Positions 30,693-42,300 are shown, counted from the first letter of the stretch. The stretch is 64,000 bases of DNA from JAJCYL01 sp963664285 (GCA_963664285.2 CAXXNX010000064.1:1-64000), one strand, 5' to 3'. Translations and numbers: made by a program. Notes: generated by a model from the letters alone, not told the origin.

Positions 30693-30930
30693 GAGGTCAA
30701 AATATCCAAAATTGCCTTATGATCAAAACATTGAGAGATAGACCGTCAAGGACTAATCCTTATGCTGCTGAGGTAGCTGAACCTGTCACAATACAGTCTC
30801 GTAATTGACTAGCTGAGCGTAATGTTCCGGCTAAGATTGATAAAAGGCAGCTTTATTTCGAGTACCTTGAAATTGATAACCCCAAAGGCAAGATTCGATA
30901 ATATAAAAGTGTATGAACTAAAGAAAGTAG

Positions 30931-31896
30931 ATAAAAAATAGGATACTGGGAGTTCTCATTATCGTTGCTTTCGCAAATTGTACCTCAACTCCGGATTTAG
31001 CGAGCCCATTTTCAATCCAGGAAAACTCCCAAGGCTTGAAGCTATATGAAAATGGTAAATCTGTGCTGTTTTATCAAAAAGCCTTAAAATCGCTGGACAG
31101 TGGAAAATATGCCCGAAACAACTATATACACCCACTCTACAGTTTACAATGTGACACGCTTACAGAGGATTTTCCGGAAGATCATCCCCATCATCGCGGG
31201 ATTTTCTGGGCATGGCACCAAATTCATGTTTCAGATTCGGCAATCAGCGATGGTTGGACACTTGAAAATTTTGTTTCAACCATAAAAGATGTTAGAACAG
31301 AAGTACATCCGCATCAGACTGTGATCAATATTCTGGCCGAATGGTCATCTCCTATCTTTAATAACCAACCTTATCTGGAAGAGAATTCCAGTTACACCGT
31401 TCACCGCTTAAAAAATGATGTCCGTTTGATTGATATGGAGATCAGATTACAAGCGCAAATAGATAGTCTGTATATCGGTGGATCGAACGATGAAAAGGGA
31501 TATGGCGGTCTGTCCATTCGTATAAGAATGCCTGATGACCTGATCTTCAGGAGTAAAAAAGGAAAAGTTACCCCGGAAAACCTGCAAGTAGATGCTGGAC
31601 CCTGGATGGATTTTACTGCTGCTTTCGGAAAGGGCCAAAGCCTGACCGGAGTGACTTTGTTTTGTCACCCTGGGAATACCGGTTACCCTCAAAAATGGAT
31701 CCTAAGGCAAAAATCCAGTATGCAAAATGTAGTGTTTCCCGGCCAACATTTGGTACACATACCAATAGACCAGCCCCTGGTGTTGAAATACAGACTAATG
31801 ATCCACAACGGACTGTCAATTAAGGAAATAAATTCATTTGAAGAAGAATACAATCAGCAGGCGATTGATTTGAACGAGGGGCTGGTAGCACGTTGA
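30931..31896 (+). CDS. DUF6807 (PmoA-like) family lipoprotein, start codon apparently lost
   Basis: The mature part has the family core NNYIHPLYSLQCDTLTEDF then PEDHPHHRGIFWAWHQIH, followed by beta-rich sequence to GLSIKEINSFEEEYNQQ. In frame upstream, a lipoprotein signal reads KNRILGVLIIVAFANCTST, but its first codon is ATA (30931), directly after a TAG. ATG has probably mutated to ATA; otherwise translation would begin at ATA or at TTG 31036 without the signal. DUF6807 proteins accompany sugar-acid or glycoside catabolic operons, and their activity is not established. The 182 bases to the next gene hold nothing recognisable. Confidence 0.7.
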   Translation: MKNRILGVLIIVAFANCTSTPDLASPFSIQENSQGLKLYENGKSVLFYQKALKSLDSGKYARNNYIHPLYSLQCDTLTEDFPEDHPHHRGIFWAWHQIHVSDSAISDGWTLENFVSTIKDVRTEVHPHQTVINILAEWSSPIFNNQPYLEENSSYTVHRLKNDVRLIDMEIRLQAQIDSLYIGGSNDEKGYGGLSIRIRMPDDLIFRSKKGKVTPENLQVDAGPWMDFTAAFGKGQSLTGVTLFCHPGNTGYPQKWILRQKSSMQNVVFPGQHLVHIPIDQPLVLKYRLMIHNGLSIKEINSFEEEYNQQAIDLNEGLVAR

Positions 31897-32078
31897 AGGT
31901 AAATTTGATGAAGCACGGGTTTTATGAGCGGGCCCTTTCAAGTGTAGAAGTAAACAATCTTTATGAGTTGTACTGCTGGTAGCGGAGGTGCCTTTTGATA
32001 CGCAAGATCCCATAGATTTAAGCAGATAGTTTAAGCGTAGCGACGACTTAAGTCTGTACCTGAAGTTGCTTATTTATG

Positions 32079-32956
32079 TTACTCAAATGAATTGTCATTA
32101 GATAACCTGGCGATTTCAATTAATTCCAGCGTACGAAACTCTACCTCCGAACCTTCAGCTTGTACTGCTATTTGCCCTGAAGAAGTGGTGCAGTCGGTTC
32201 CGTGATTGACCAAATCTCCATTGACCCAAACTTTGATTTCATTATCCAAACACTCAATGATCATGGTGTTCCATTCACCTACAGGGTTTTCAGAATTATC
32301 CGTTAGATTTAATATCCTTCTTTTTTTTCCTTCTGTGATTCCCCATTCTGCCGGCGGTCCTCTGCGTGCTTCCATATCGGGGACTGTAATATCTTCGACA
32401 ATGCACCAAAAGTTTCCGGCATTCTCATGAAACATTTGTACTTCTAGTGATTGTGGAAACATATCATACAAAGCCCTTGGTGTTGAGGCATGTACCAATA
32501 TACCGCAATTACCGGGCTCACCGGCAAACCTATATTCAATCTTAAGTTGTGTCTCTAAGAAAACAGCCCTTTTTTTATAAAATGAATTATTATGGATGAG
32601 ATTTTCATTTTCTTTCTATGAGTTAATACCTGAGTATCAATCGATTAGAAAAAATGGAAAGATCGACCATAAGAATAATTTTTAATTTAGGTGTGTTTTC
32701 TTAGAGACACTAAGTTGATAATTTTGAAACCTTTCATCGGTAATCAAATGCCCGTTGGGATCTCCCAGGCTTACCAACAAATTGTTTCTAATAATAAACG
32801 GACTCTCAACTGAACTGGTGTCCATTTCAGGAACATCCACGTGCCAGCCTTGCAAGTCTTTTCCGTTGAATAATTTTACAGGTTCCGGTAGCAATTGGCA
32901 GGAAAGAATGAAACCATCATACCCGCAACCGAAATATTGTCAATTGTAATGTCCAT
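32079..32956 (-). pseudogene. DUF1080 (3-keto-glycoside hydrolase family) protein, split by MITE copy 3
   Basis: The 5' part (from about 32894) reads LPEPVKLFNGKDLQGWHVDV, the DUF1080 opening signature, to DERFQNYQL. The 162-bp MITE then intervenes. The 3' part resumes in register with IEYRFAGEPGNCGILVHAST, then QSLEVQMFHENAGNFWCIVE and WVNGDLVNHGTDCT. DUF1080 is a jelly-roll fold whose characterised members cleave 3-keto-glycosides. Another small shift separates the probable start (ATG 32956) from the domain. It is divergent from a second DUF1080 gene at 37368, with three insertion sequences between them. Confidence 0.8.
32549..32710. repeat. 162-bp MITE, copy 3, inside a DUF1080 gene
   Basis: Same unit as at 11236-11397, in the opposite orientation. 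It is flanked by the non-palindromic direct repeat TAAGTT (32543-32548 and 32711-32716), which proves a 6-bp target duplication and fixes the element ends at GTGTCTC and GAGACAC. Confidence 0.95.
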
Positions 32957-32965
32957 TTGCTTTAA

Positions 32966-34588
32966 CCCGCATTATTCATAGGCCACCAATTTTGGGATTA
33001 ATAATGGGTTGCTAACTATTTTTGATTGGAGTGTATGTATTAATTTGAAGATCAACCAGGTTTCTGGATTTCAAAGGACATTAGAGCGGTTTTTTTGTTA
33101 GAATTTTTCAATTTTCAGTCAAAGCTCTATTGTGTTCTTATGGAAGAACATTTTTTTGATTAAACCAAACTGTTTAACTGATCGGTCAGTTCACCGTAAG
33201 CAAATCGCCCAGCAGGTATTGATATCTAAAGGCTCTTGAGAATTGTATTGTCAATGATCTTTTCCTTTCTTTCAGGCACGCCCCAACCTTCATCAGGTAA
33301 AGCCGGATATTGTCCACTTGCCATCGTTTAGCAAAGTGGTGTTTTGTTTTGGCAATTAATAATTTAATCTGCCGGAACATTTCATAACAGAGGGTAGCGA
33401 TGATTAAACGCATGAAATTGGCCCAGTAGCGATGACAGGAAAGCCGGTCGGAATAAGTCATGTTTTTGAGTTCCTTTATTCGATTTTCACTGGCATCACC
33501 TCGCTTGACATAAAAATCAAAGTAAATCTGTTGAGCGGTCATCGCTTCAAAGTTGCTCACAAAGTAACGGACATTCATTCCTTTTCCGGTAGACTCCACT
33601 TTGGCGTACAGCTTTTCAGAACGATCCCAGCTTTTGGCCTGGTAAGTAAACGGGCCAACAAACTCTTGATGTTTGATGATTTTTGAAGCATATTCCTTTT
33701 TTACTTCAATGATAGTCTGTTTGGTAAAAGTCTTTAAAACTTCATTACTACTAATACCTAAACAAAATTGAAGGTCAAACTGCTTAGCTATCCGATAAAA
33801 AGATGCTCCTGAAAAGCCACTATCCGCTCGAATAAGGATCTTTACTGAGGGCAGTTTTTTTCTGATTTTAATGACAATCCTTTTCAATAAGGCCACAAAC
33901 CATTTGTTGGAGTGACAATTGCCCGGACGTAGTACTGGTAAAATGACCTGACCGGTGTTCCCGTCCTTAAAGAACAACTCATGGTACATAGTCTGTCCAT
34001 AATAGCCATTATACAAACTGAGTTGTTGGGATCCATGAGTAGGGTCATCGGTACCATCTACATCAATGATGATTTGACCAGTCTTCTCTTTCAACTCCTC
34101 TACATAACGGTCTACAAACCATTGACTCATCTGGTAGATCAGACTCCGATCGGCCTTGTTTTCAAATCGACTTAAAGTAGGCTGGGAGCATAATCCGCTA
34201 TCTAGTACTTTACGGATCACCGGATCCTCTCGGAGTTTTTGTTCGTCATTGCAATCCTGATAGCCCTGCATCATTAAAAACACCCGTTGGCGAAGCATTT
34301 CTTCATAAGTGTATTCGATAAAAAAGGGGTTTCGATAGTCAGGAATCAGTGCGGCGAAGCTTTTTAATAGACACAGTCTTTCTCTCTACTTTTTCACTTA
34401 ACAATATCGCTCCGTCTGAGCTAATCACTGATGCTGAAAAATCAAATTTAAAAGCTTGTTTTCCTCGATAAAATACGGTATCTTTTTCCTTATATTCAGG
34501 CATAAATTAATTGCTTATTTTGTTGTCTAACTATCTCAATATAAGCAATTTATGCCTGTTTTTTATTGTCTACTATGAATTTTTCGGG
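32966..34588 (-). mobile_element. IS1380 copy D, transposase frameshifted
   Basis: The 1,623-bp reverse copy has TTAA at both sides (32962-32965 and 34589-34592). The transposase would span 33186-34503. An extra base near 34372 (TAGACACAGTC against TAGACCAGTC) breaks it, leaving an internal start at 34298. It is inserted six bases upstream of the likely DUF1080 start at 32956. Confidence 0.9.
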
Positions 34589-34648
34589 TTAAGTAGTATA
34601 AGAACTAATATTATCGAATAATAATCGTAGATTTTCGTTGACCACTAA

Positions 34649-35586
34649 TTAAATGATAACTGTATTAAATTTATTGAAGTAGGCATTTAATAAATACAAA
34701 ATCATTTTATAAGGACAAGGTTTATGATTCACCATTCTGTCCAACAGATTATCAAATATTCCACCTTTCATCTGACTGCGGTTAAACCTATAACAATATT
34801 GGTCAATGTATGCCTGAAGGTTATCTACGGAATGATGGATACCTCTAAGCCAGGCCTTGAACATCATAATTGTCCTGTGTAAGTCTGGGAAGTTCTTACC
34901 CTTCTTTCCACTGTCGGTTTGAACCAGGAGGCTGTATTTATTTTTTAAGGGCATGTATCCCCTCCACTTATCGGTTTTGATATTAGCCCGACAGGATATA
35001 TGATCTTCGAAAAAAGGCTTTAGCTGCCTGGTACCTGCGTTGTCAATTATCCTGGCATACATTCGGCTAACTCCTCTGCCTTTCTTCTCAATTGCAACTA
35101 AAACCTGCCTTTTTCGGTTATTCTGACGCCCTACAACACCTTCTTCCTGTTCTCCTACTAGAAAACCGTTTCATCGACTTCTACTTTGCCCATTAGCGGG
35201 TATTTGCCACTGCTGGCCATTGCTTTCATAACCTTGTGTTGGAACAGCCAGCAGGTTTTTTGGCGCAACCCCAGTTTTCGGCTCAGTTCAGTAGAAGCAA
35301 TTCTTTTTTTATTTGTACTCATGTAGTAAACAATATAAAAAGCCTTTAAAAGTGGGAATTTAACCTTGTGGAATAGGGTGCTACTAGTGGGAGTAGCCTG
35401 ATACTTGCATTTAGTGCATTGCCGTGTATGCTGCAGCTTCCCACCGCAATACCGGTCATGGCCACACCTCTCACATTTAAACCCTTTGGGCCATTTCAAT
35501 TCGGCCAGGTATTCTTGGCAACTGTCGTTATCGGGGAATTTCTCCTGAAACTCGAAAAGTGTTAGACTTTCATACTTTTTCTCCAT
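34649..35586 (-). pseudogene. IS1595-family (ISXO2-like) transposase, one frameshift
   Basis: The first part (35586-35158) has the zinc ribbon CERCGHDRYCGGK and CTKCKYQATPTSSTLFHKVK, then STELSRKLGLRQKTCW and the first catalytic aspartate in GKVEVDETV. A one-base shift at TTTTCTAGTAGG interrupts it. The second part continues VGEQEEGVVGRQNNRKRQ, MYARIIDNAGTR and GIHHSVDNLQAYIDQYCYRF. The last codons and the stop lie in the flanking direct repeat. Confidence 0.8.
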
Positions 35587-35710
35587 ATCTTGAAATTTAA
35601 CTTTTACTCTTAATTGATATTAATATACTGAATATCAGTGACTTGACAAAGTATTTCAAGCTGTTTTTAGAGTCAAAATCATTATTTATTAGATGCCTAC
35701 TTCAATAAAT
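34669..35710 (-). mobile_element. IS1595-like element with long direct repeats
   Basis: The 1,042-bp element has inverted ends ATTTATTGAAGTAGGCAT and ATGCCTACTTCAATAAAT. It is flanked by a perfect 20-bp direct repeat, TTAAATGATAACTGTATTAA, at 34649-34668 and 35711-35730. Depending on how far the inverted ends are extended, the duplication is 12 to 20 bp, longer than the 8 bp usual for the family. Confidence 0.8.
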
Positions 35711-35730
35711 TTAAATGATAACTGTATTAA

Positions 35731-37351
35731 CCCGCATTATTCATAGGCCACCAATTTTGGGATTAATAATGGGTTGCTAACTATTTTTGATTGGAGTGTA
35801 TGTATTAATTTGAAGATCAACCAGGTTTCTGGATTTCAAAGGACATTAGAGCGTTTTTTTGTTAGAATTTTTCAATTTTCAGTCAAAGCTCTATTGTGTT
35901 CTTATGGAAGAACATTTTTTTGATTAAACCAAACTGTTTAACTGATCGGTCAGTTCACCGTAAGCAAATCGCCCAGCAGGTATTGATATCTAAAGGCTCT
36001 TGAGAATTGTATTGTCAATGATCTTTTCCTTTCTTTCAGGCACGCCCCAACCTTCATCAGGTAAAGCCGGATATTGTCCACTTGCCATCGTTTAGCAAAG
36101 TGGTGTTTTGTTTTGGCAATTAATAATTTAATCTGCCGGAACATTTCATAACAGAGGGTAGCGATGATTAAACGCATGAAATTGGCCCAGTAGCGATGAC
36201 AGGAAAGCCGGTCGGAATAAGTCATGTTTTTGAGTTCCTTTATTCGATTTTCACTGGCATCACCTCGCTTGACATAAAAATCAAAGTAAATCTGTTGAGC
36301 GGTCATCGCTTCAAAGTTGCTCACAAAGTAACGGACATTCATTCCTTTTCCGGTAGACTCCACTTTGGCGTACAGCTTTTCAGAACGATCCCAGCTTTTG
36401 GCCTGGTAAGTAAACGGGCCAACAAACTCTTGATGTTTGATGATTTTTGAAGCATATTCCTTTTTTACTTCAATGATAGTCTGTTTGGTAAAAGTCTTTA
36501 AAACTTCATTACTACTAATACCTAAACAAAATTGAAGGTCAAACTGCTTAGCTATCCGATAAAAAGATGCTCCTGAAAAGCCACTATCCGCTCGAATAAG
36601 GATCTTTACTGAGGGCAGTTTTTTTCTGATTTTAATGACAATCCTTTTCAATAAGGCCACAAACCATTTGTTGGAGTGACAATTGCCCGGACGTAGTACT
36701 GGTAAAATGACCTGACCGGTGTTCCCGTCCTTAAAGAACAACTCATGGTACATAGTCTGTCCATAATAGCCATTATACAAACTGAGTTGTTGGGATCCAT
36801 GAGTAGGGTCATCGGTACCATCTACATCAATGATGATTTGACCAGTCTTCTCTTTCAACTCCTCTACATAACGGTCTACAAACCATTGACTCATCTGGTA
36901 GATCAGACTCCGATCGGCCTTGTTTTCAAATCGACTTAAAGTAGGCTGGGAACATAATCCGCTATCTAGTACTTTACGGATCACCGGATCCTCTCGGAGT
37001 TTTTGTTCGTCATTGCAATCCTGATAGCCCTGCATCATTAAAAACACCCGTTGGCGAAGCATTTCTTCATAAGTGTATTCGATAAAAAAGGGGTTTCGAT
37101 AGTCAGGAATCAGTGCGGCGAAGCTTTTTAATAGACCAGTCTTTCTCTCTACTTTTTCACTTAACAATATCGCTCCGTCTGAGCTAATCGCTGATGCTGA
37201 AAAATCAAATTTAAAAGCTTGTTTTCCTCGATAAAATACGGTATCTTTTTCCTTATATTCAGGCATAAATTAATTGCTTATTTTGTTGTCTAACTATCTC
37301 AATATAAGCAATTTATGCCTGTTTTTTATTGTCTACTATGAATTTTTCGGG
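35731..37351 (-). mobile_element. IS1380 copy E (intact)
   Basis: The 1,621-bp reverse copy is flanked by TTAA (35727-35730 and 37352-37355). The left TTAA is also the end of the 20-bp repeat of the neighbouring IS1595-like element. It is inserted 12 bases upstream of the second DUF1080 start. Confidence 0.93.
35950..37266 (-). CDS. IS1380-family transposase (copy E)
   Basis: Intact 438-aa transposase, nearly identical to the reference copy at 19769-21085, with the same DVDGTDD, RADSGFSG and ENRIKELK active-site blocks. It can supply transposase for the composite's defective end copies. Confidence 0.95.
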   Translation of the reverse strand: MPEYKEKDTVFYRGKQAFKFDFSASAISSDGAILLSEKVERKTGLLKSFAALIPDYRNPFFIEYTYEEMLRQRVFLMMQGYQDCNDEQKLREDPVIRKVLDSGLCSQPTLSRFENKADRSLIYQMSQWFVDRYVEELKEKTGQIIIDVDGTDDPTHGSQQLSLYNGYYGQTMYHELFFKDGNTGQVILPVLRPGNCHSNKWFVALLKRIVIKIRKKLPSVKILIRADSGFSGASFYRIAKQFDLQFCLGISSNEVLKTFTKQTIIEVKKEYASKIIKHQEFVGPFTYQAKSWDRSEKLYAKVESTGKGMNVRYFVSNFEAMTAQQIYFDFYVKRGDASENRIKELKNMTYSDRLSCHRYWANFMRLIIATLCYEMFRQIKLLIAKTKHHFAKRWQVDNIRLYLMKVGACLKERKRSLTIQFSRAFRYQYLLGDLLTVN

Positions 37352-37367
37352 TTAAATTCCGAAAATA

Positions 37368-38091
37368 ATGGACTGTTTAAAACATCTTGGAATCAGAAGA
37401 TTCGTTTATTGCGTATTCTCAGTGCTCTTTGCACTAAGCTGTACTAATTCCGAAAGGCTTTTCGCCCAATATAGCAATTGGGAATTCCAGTCTTTGCGGG
37501 CCGAAATCGATCCCGCTCATTGGGTTTCAAAGGAAGTTCAATTTGAGGGAATGCCTACTTTGGTGCTTTCAGGTGATAATAAAAATTATACCAACGGAAG
37601 TTGGACCAGAACCTATGATGTAGTTCCAGAAAAGTATTATGATGATTTCGAATTAAAAATGAAGGTCCAAACCAAAGGTGTGCCAACAGAAGATTTTCTA
37701 TACATCAATGCCGGAATCCAATTTCGTAGCAGACGTATACCTAACACAAACATGGTAAGCGGTTATCAGGGAGACATTGGCGTTTCCGGCGAGGGGAATG
37801 TCTGGGGATCGCTTTATGATGAATCCAGACGACACCGGATGTTAGTTATGGCCGATTCTGCGATCGTAGCTCAAGCTTTACCTGGCGGAATTGACCCGGA
37901 TGGATGGCAAGATTACAAAATTTCGTAGTGTAGATAATCATGTGGAAATTTGGGTCAACGATATTAAGACGGTGGATTATTTCGAGGAGGATAAAGCCAT
38001 AACCCAATTGGGAACAGTTTGTGTCCAGATACATGGAGGTCCGCCTCAGGAAGTTTGGTACAAGGACATTGCTATAAAGGAATTTAAGTAA
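37368..38091 (+). pseudogene. DUF1080 family protein (second copy), one frameshift near the C-terminus
   Basis: The N-terminal signal reads FVYCVFSVLFALSCTNSE, probably a lipoprotein signal with cysteine in ALSC. The DUF1080 jelly roll follows: WTRTYDVVPEKYYDDFELKM, INAGIQFRSRR, VSGYQGDIG and GIDPDGWQDYKI. A one-base shift in ACAAAATTTCG near 37920 ends the first frame. The second frame gives FRSVDNHVEIWVNDIKTVDY and VCVQIHGGPPQEVWYKDIAI, the expected domain end. Sequence identity to the divergent DUF1080 gene is low, so this is not a recent duplicate. Confidence 0.75.
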
Positions 38092-38153
38092 TATCAGTCA
38101 CTCGGCGTGGTGTTATTATGTTTGATAAGCAAAATGATAAGCAACAATGAAAA

Positions 38154-39264
38154 GCTGAGATCAACTAATAAGTGCAATTGAAGGATGAAAAAGCTTTTAA
38201 GGGCTTTTTCATCCTTCAAAAGCCTGAGCAGTGCAATCTTTGGATTGCAAAATGTCAAAAAACTACACACATCTCAGTATTGATCAAAGGTATCAAATTG
38301 AAGCATTATTGAAAACAGGAGCTACTCAAAAGGAGATTGCCTGTATCGTTCATTTTCACCCATCTACGATCTCACGTGAGCTTAAGCGAAATTGTGGGTT
38401 CAAGAGGTAGGGGAGCTGGTGTCTATCGAACAGCAAATGCACAAAGGAGGACCAATCTTCGTCATCAAGAAAAGCCAAAAAGAGTGATTTTCACCAAACC
38501 CATGAAAGACTGGATAGTTAACCGGCTCCAAGAAGATAGATGGAGTCCTGAATTGATCAGCCATCAGGGAAAGAAAACGAGAGAATGTCCACTTAGCCAT
38601 GAATGGATTTACCAATGGATATGGGAATGTAAGCACACCAACCACCAGGAGAACCAAGAATACAAACAACTATACACATATCTAAAACATGGCAAACGAA
38701 GGCGCAAACGAGGAAACAGAAAAGATCGTAGAGGTATTATCCCGAATAGGGTATCAATTGAACAGCGACCCCAGATCATTAACAAAAGGGAACGATTGGG
38801 AGATATAGAAGTCGATTTAATGATGGGTAAAAACCACAAAGGCTCTTTGTTGGTGATGACAGACCGAGCAAGTCTTTTTACCAGAATCAGAAAGATGCAC
38901 AGTAAAAATGCCGATCAAATGGCCGAAGCTATTGTGGAGGAACTCTCTCAGGATAAACACAAACTGGAAACACTCACTTTTGATAATGATATGGCATTTT
39001 CTAAACATGAGTTGATTGCTCAATCCCTTGATGTGGATGCCTATTTCACTCGTCCCTATACTAGTCAGGATAAAGGGACAGTTGAAAATAGGATTGGGGT
39101 AATCAGAAGGTTTTATCCTAAGAAAACAGATATTAGATTTGTTACAGAGGAGCAAATCAAAGTTGTTGAAAACAAAATCAATGAACGCCCTGTTAGAAAA
39201 TTTAATTACCTAAACGCAAAGCAAGTGCTACAAAGGAAAATTGCACTTATTACTTGAACTTACA
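38154..39264 (+). mobile_element. IS30-family element, copy 3 (transposase frameshifted)
   Basis: The 1,111-bp copy has ends GCTGAGATCAACTAATAAG and CTTATTACTTGAACTTACA. The transposase starts at ATG 38252, but an extra T in AAGCGAAATTGTGGG near 38392 shifts the frame. The rest (to 39257) is in another frame and retains the DDE core. A perfect 17-bp hairpin lies near the left end. Confidence 0.88.
38178..38219 (+). terminator. Hairpin inside the IS30 left end
   Basis: TTGAAGGATGAAAAAGC and GCTTTTTCATCCTTCAA form a perfect 17-bp stem with an 8-base loop, upstream of the transposase start. It probably halts read-through from the host. Copy 2 has the same hairpin with one base lost. Confidence 0.5.
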
Positions 39265-39323
39265 AAATGATAAAGTCGGCTCTTGGAAATCCTAATACTC
39301 ATGTATCTCTAAACTATTTTGAA

Positions 39324-42300
39324 ATGAAGCGTAATTATACAGTCCTTGTAATACTGTTGGGGTTTATGTGCTCCTTTTTTGGTTGTACCACAGATAGCAT
39401 CGAGGGTTCCTGGGACTACACGATTAATCTTGATGATGATGAGTTCTATGGAACCATGAAACTGAGTAAAGAGGATGGCTCTTATACCGGTAGTTTAGCT
39501 TCATTTGAAATGGGTGATAGAGAGCTGGAAAATATTATAATTGATGGAAATAAATTCTCCTGTAATTTCAGGATGTGGGGAGAACAGTTTGCTATTGAAG
39601 GAAATTTTAATGGTGATACTTTTTCTGGTAATGTCATCATGGATGAAGATAGCTTTCCTTTAATGGCCACTAAACTATCCGAGGCTGCCGACCCTTACAA
39701 TCCCCCTGATGTTCAGTACTTATTGGCTGATGCTGACTTACAAGATTCCGAGAAAGATCTTGATCATGCAGGTCTAATTGATTCTTTTGATCGTGAAGGA
39801 TTCAAGCGAGGAGGAAGGATCTACAATTCTAATTGTATCAATTGTCACGGCAACGAGGATATTGAAGGTTCTATTCCCCTGTCTAATAAGTTTTGGGAAC
39901 AACCGTTTAAAGCTGGTAAAGATCCCTTCTCCATGTACCAAACTATCACTAGAGGTTACGGAGCAATGCCTCCTCAACTCACTCTTACACCGCAGGAGAA
40001 ATACGATGTTATTGTATACATCAGGGAAAATTTTATCAAGCGAAATAATGATGAAGAATACTTTAAAGTAAGTCCGGGTTACATTTCTCAACTTCCGGAA
40101 GGTTCTTCCAGAGGACCTGAAGCGAAACCGTACCACCCCTGGTCGGATCAGAATTATGGCAACTTTTTCATCAATACCTATGAATTGGTAGATGAGGAAA
40201 CTGGCCCGGAAAGATTTCATTCGCCAGGTCCTAAACCATTTCCTGACGAAGACTACTCAAAGAACAACTTTGCATATAAGGGCATTGCTGTTCGCTTGGA
40301 TGAGGGTGAAGGAGGCATATCTGATGGAAATACCTGGATGATTTTTGACCATGATGTCATGAGAGTTGCGGGCGGATGGACAGGTGAAGGATTTATTGAC
40401 TGGGATGCAATTCTGCTCAACGATCGACATGAGACTTATCCGCGTACCATTGGAAAACTTCATTTCGAAACCCCGGTAGGACCAGGATGGGCAAATCCTG
40501 CCAGCGGATCGTTCGAGGATCCACGATTCACGGCCAGAGATGGTCGAAAATTTGGGCCTCTTCCGAAAAAATGGGCAAACTATAAAGGCTTATACCACCA
40601 TGGAGACAATATGATTATTTCCTATACGGTGGGCACTGCAAAAATTTTGGAGCAACTGGGAATGGAGAAGAAAGGTGATCAAACGGTGTTTACCAGAACG
40701 CTCAACATTACCCCCTCATCATCCTTGTTAAAACTTCGAGTAGCTCCTGTGACCAATAAGGTTCAGATTTCCGGAACGGGTGCTTTCCTATCGGAAGAGG
40801 ATGGGTTTATTATGATGAAGATAAGGAAATCCCAATCTGCTCGGGTGAAGTTGTTTATAGCTGATGCTGAAGCCACTCAAATGGAAGAAATCGTGAGTGC
40901 TTCTGCTCCGCCCGAGTCCTTGGCTAAATATACGAAGGGTGGCCCGGCTCATTACCCAAAGGAACTAACCAGCTTGATCACCAGAGGTTCGGAAGAGGGA
41001 CTTTTTGCGGTTGATCAATTATCGCCACCATTCGACAACCCCTGGAACTGTAGAATGAAACTTAGTGGGATTGATTTTCTGAAAGACGGCAATAAAGCGG
41101 TTGCCTGTACTACGGATGGCGACGTTTTCTTAATAACAGGACTGACTGATGGTAGTAGTTCATTGAAATGGAAGAGGATAGGAGCAGGCCTTTTTCAACC
41201 TTTGGGAATCAAAGTGCTCAACGAAAAGATATACGTCACTTGTCGAGACCAGATTGTCCTGCTTCAGGACTATAACGGAGATGATGAAACTGATTTTTAC
41301 GAAAGTTTCAATCATGATCACCAGGTAACCGATCATTTCCATGAGTTTGCCATGGGATTACAAGCGGATGAACAGGGTAATCTGTATTATGCGAAAAGCG
41401 GCAGGCATGCCCGTGAGGCTTTGATTCCGCAACACGGGACATTAATCAAAGTCAGTAAAGATGGTGCAAAATCAGAAATTATCGCATCGGGATTCAGAGC
41501 GGCAAATGGTGTATGTCTTAATCCGGACGGGACTTTTCTAGTGACAGATCAACAAGGCTACTGGAATCCCATGAATCGCATCAACTGGATTGATGTTAGT
41601 GGTAAAAGTAAGTTCTACGGCAATTTGTGGGGTTATAATCCACCAAAAGATACCACCAGGGCGGCAATGGAGCAACCAATGGTATGGGTTGATATGGAGT
41701 TTGACCGCTCTCCATCGGAACTATTATGGGTTGATAGTGACAAATGGGGTCCACTCAACGGAAGTCTTTTGAGTTTTTCCTATGGCTACGGAAAAATACA
41801 ATTGGTATACAACGAAAAAGTTGACGGACAGATGCAAGGTGGTGTAATTGATATCCCTGGAATGAAATTTTATACTGGAGTAATGAGAGGAAGGTTTCAT
41901 CCGGATGACGATAATTTATATCTGTGTGGAATGTCAGCATGGAGTACTTCTCAAAATATGCGAACAGGCGACTTATATAGAATTAGGTATACCGGGAAAA
42001 CTTTGACAATGCCTGTAAAACTGAATGCCCAACAAACCGGAATGAAACTCACTTTTGCCAGCAAACTTAATGCTGAAAGTGCATTGAATGTTTCAAATTA
42101 TGAGGTCAAAACCTGGGACATTTTAAGAAGTAGTAATTATGGTTCTGACAGATATAACATCCAAACTTTGGATATTTCTGAAATAAAGCTGAATAGCGAC
42201 GGAACAGCAGTGGAACTTATGATAAATGAAATTGCGCCAGTTGATGTGATGACCATTGAGTATAATATTTCGGATGTAAATGGAACTCCTTTGCAAGGAA

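Noticed and set aside
38337..39257. A 306-aa protein starting MPVSFIFTHLRSHVS in IS30 copy 3
   Set aside because: Its first 20 residues come from the wrong frame before the extra T at 38392. It is the frameshifted IS30 transposase.
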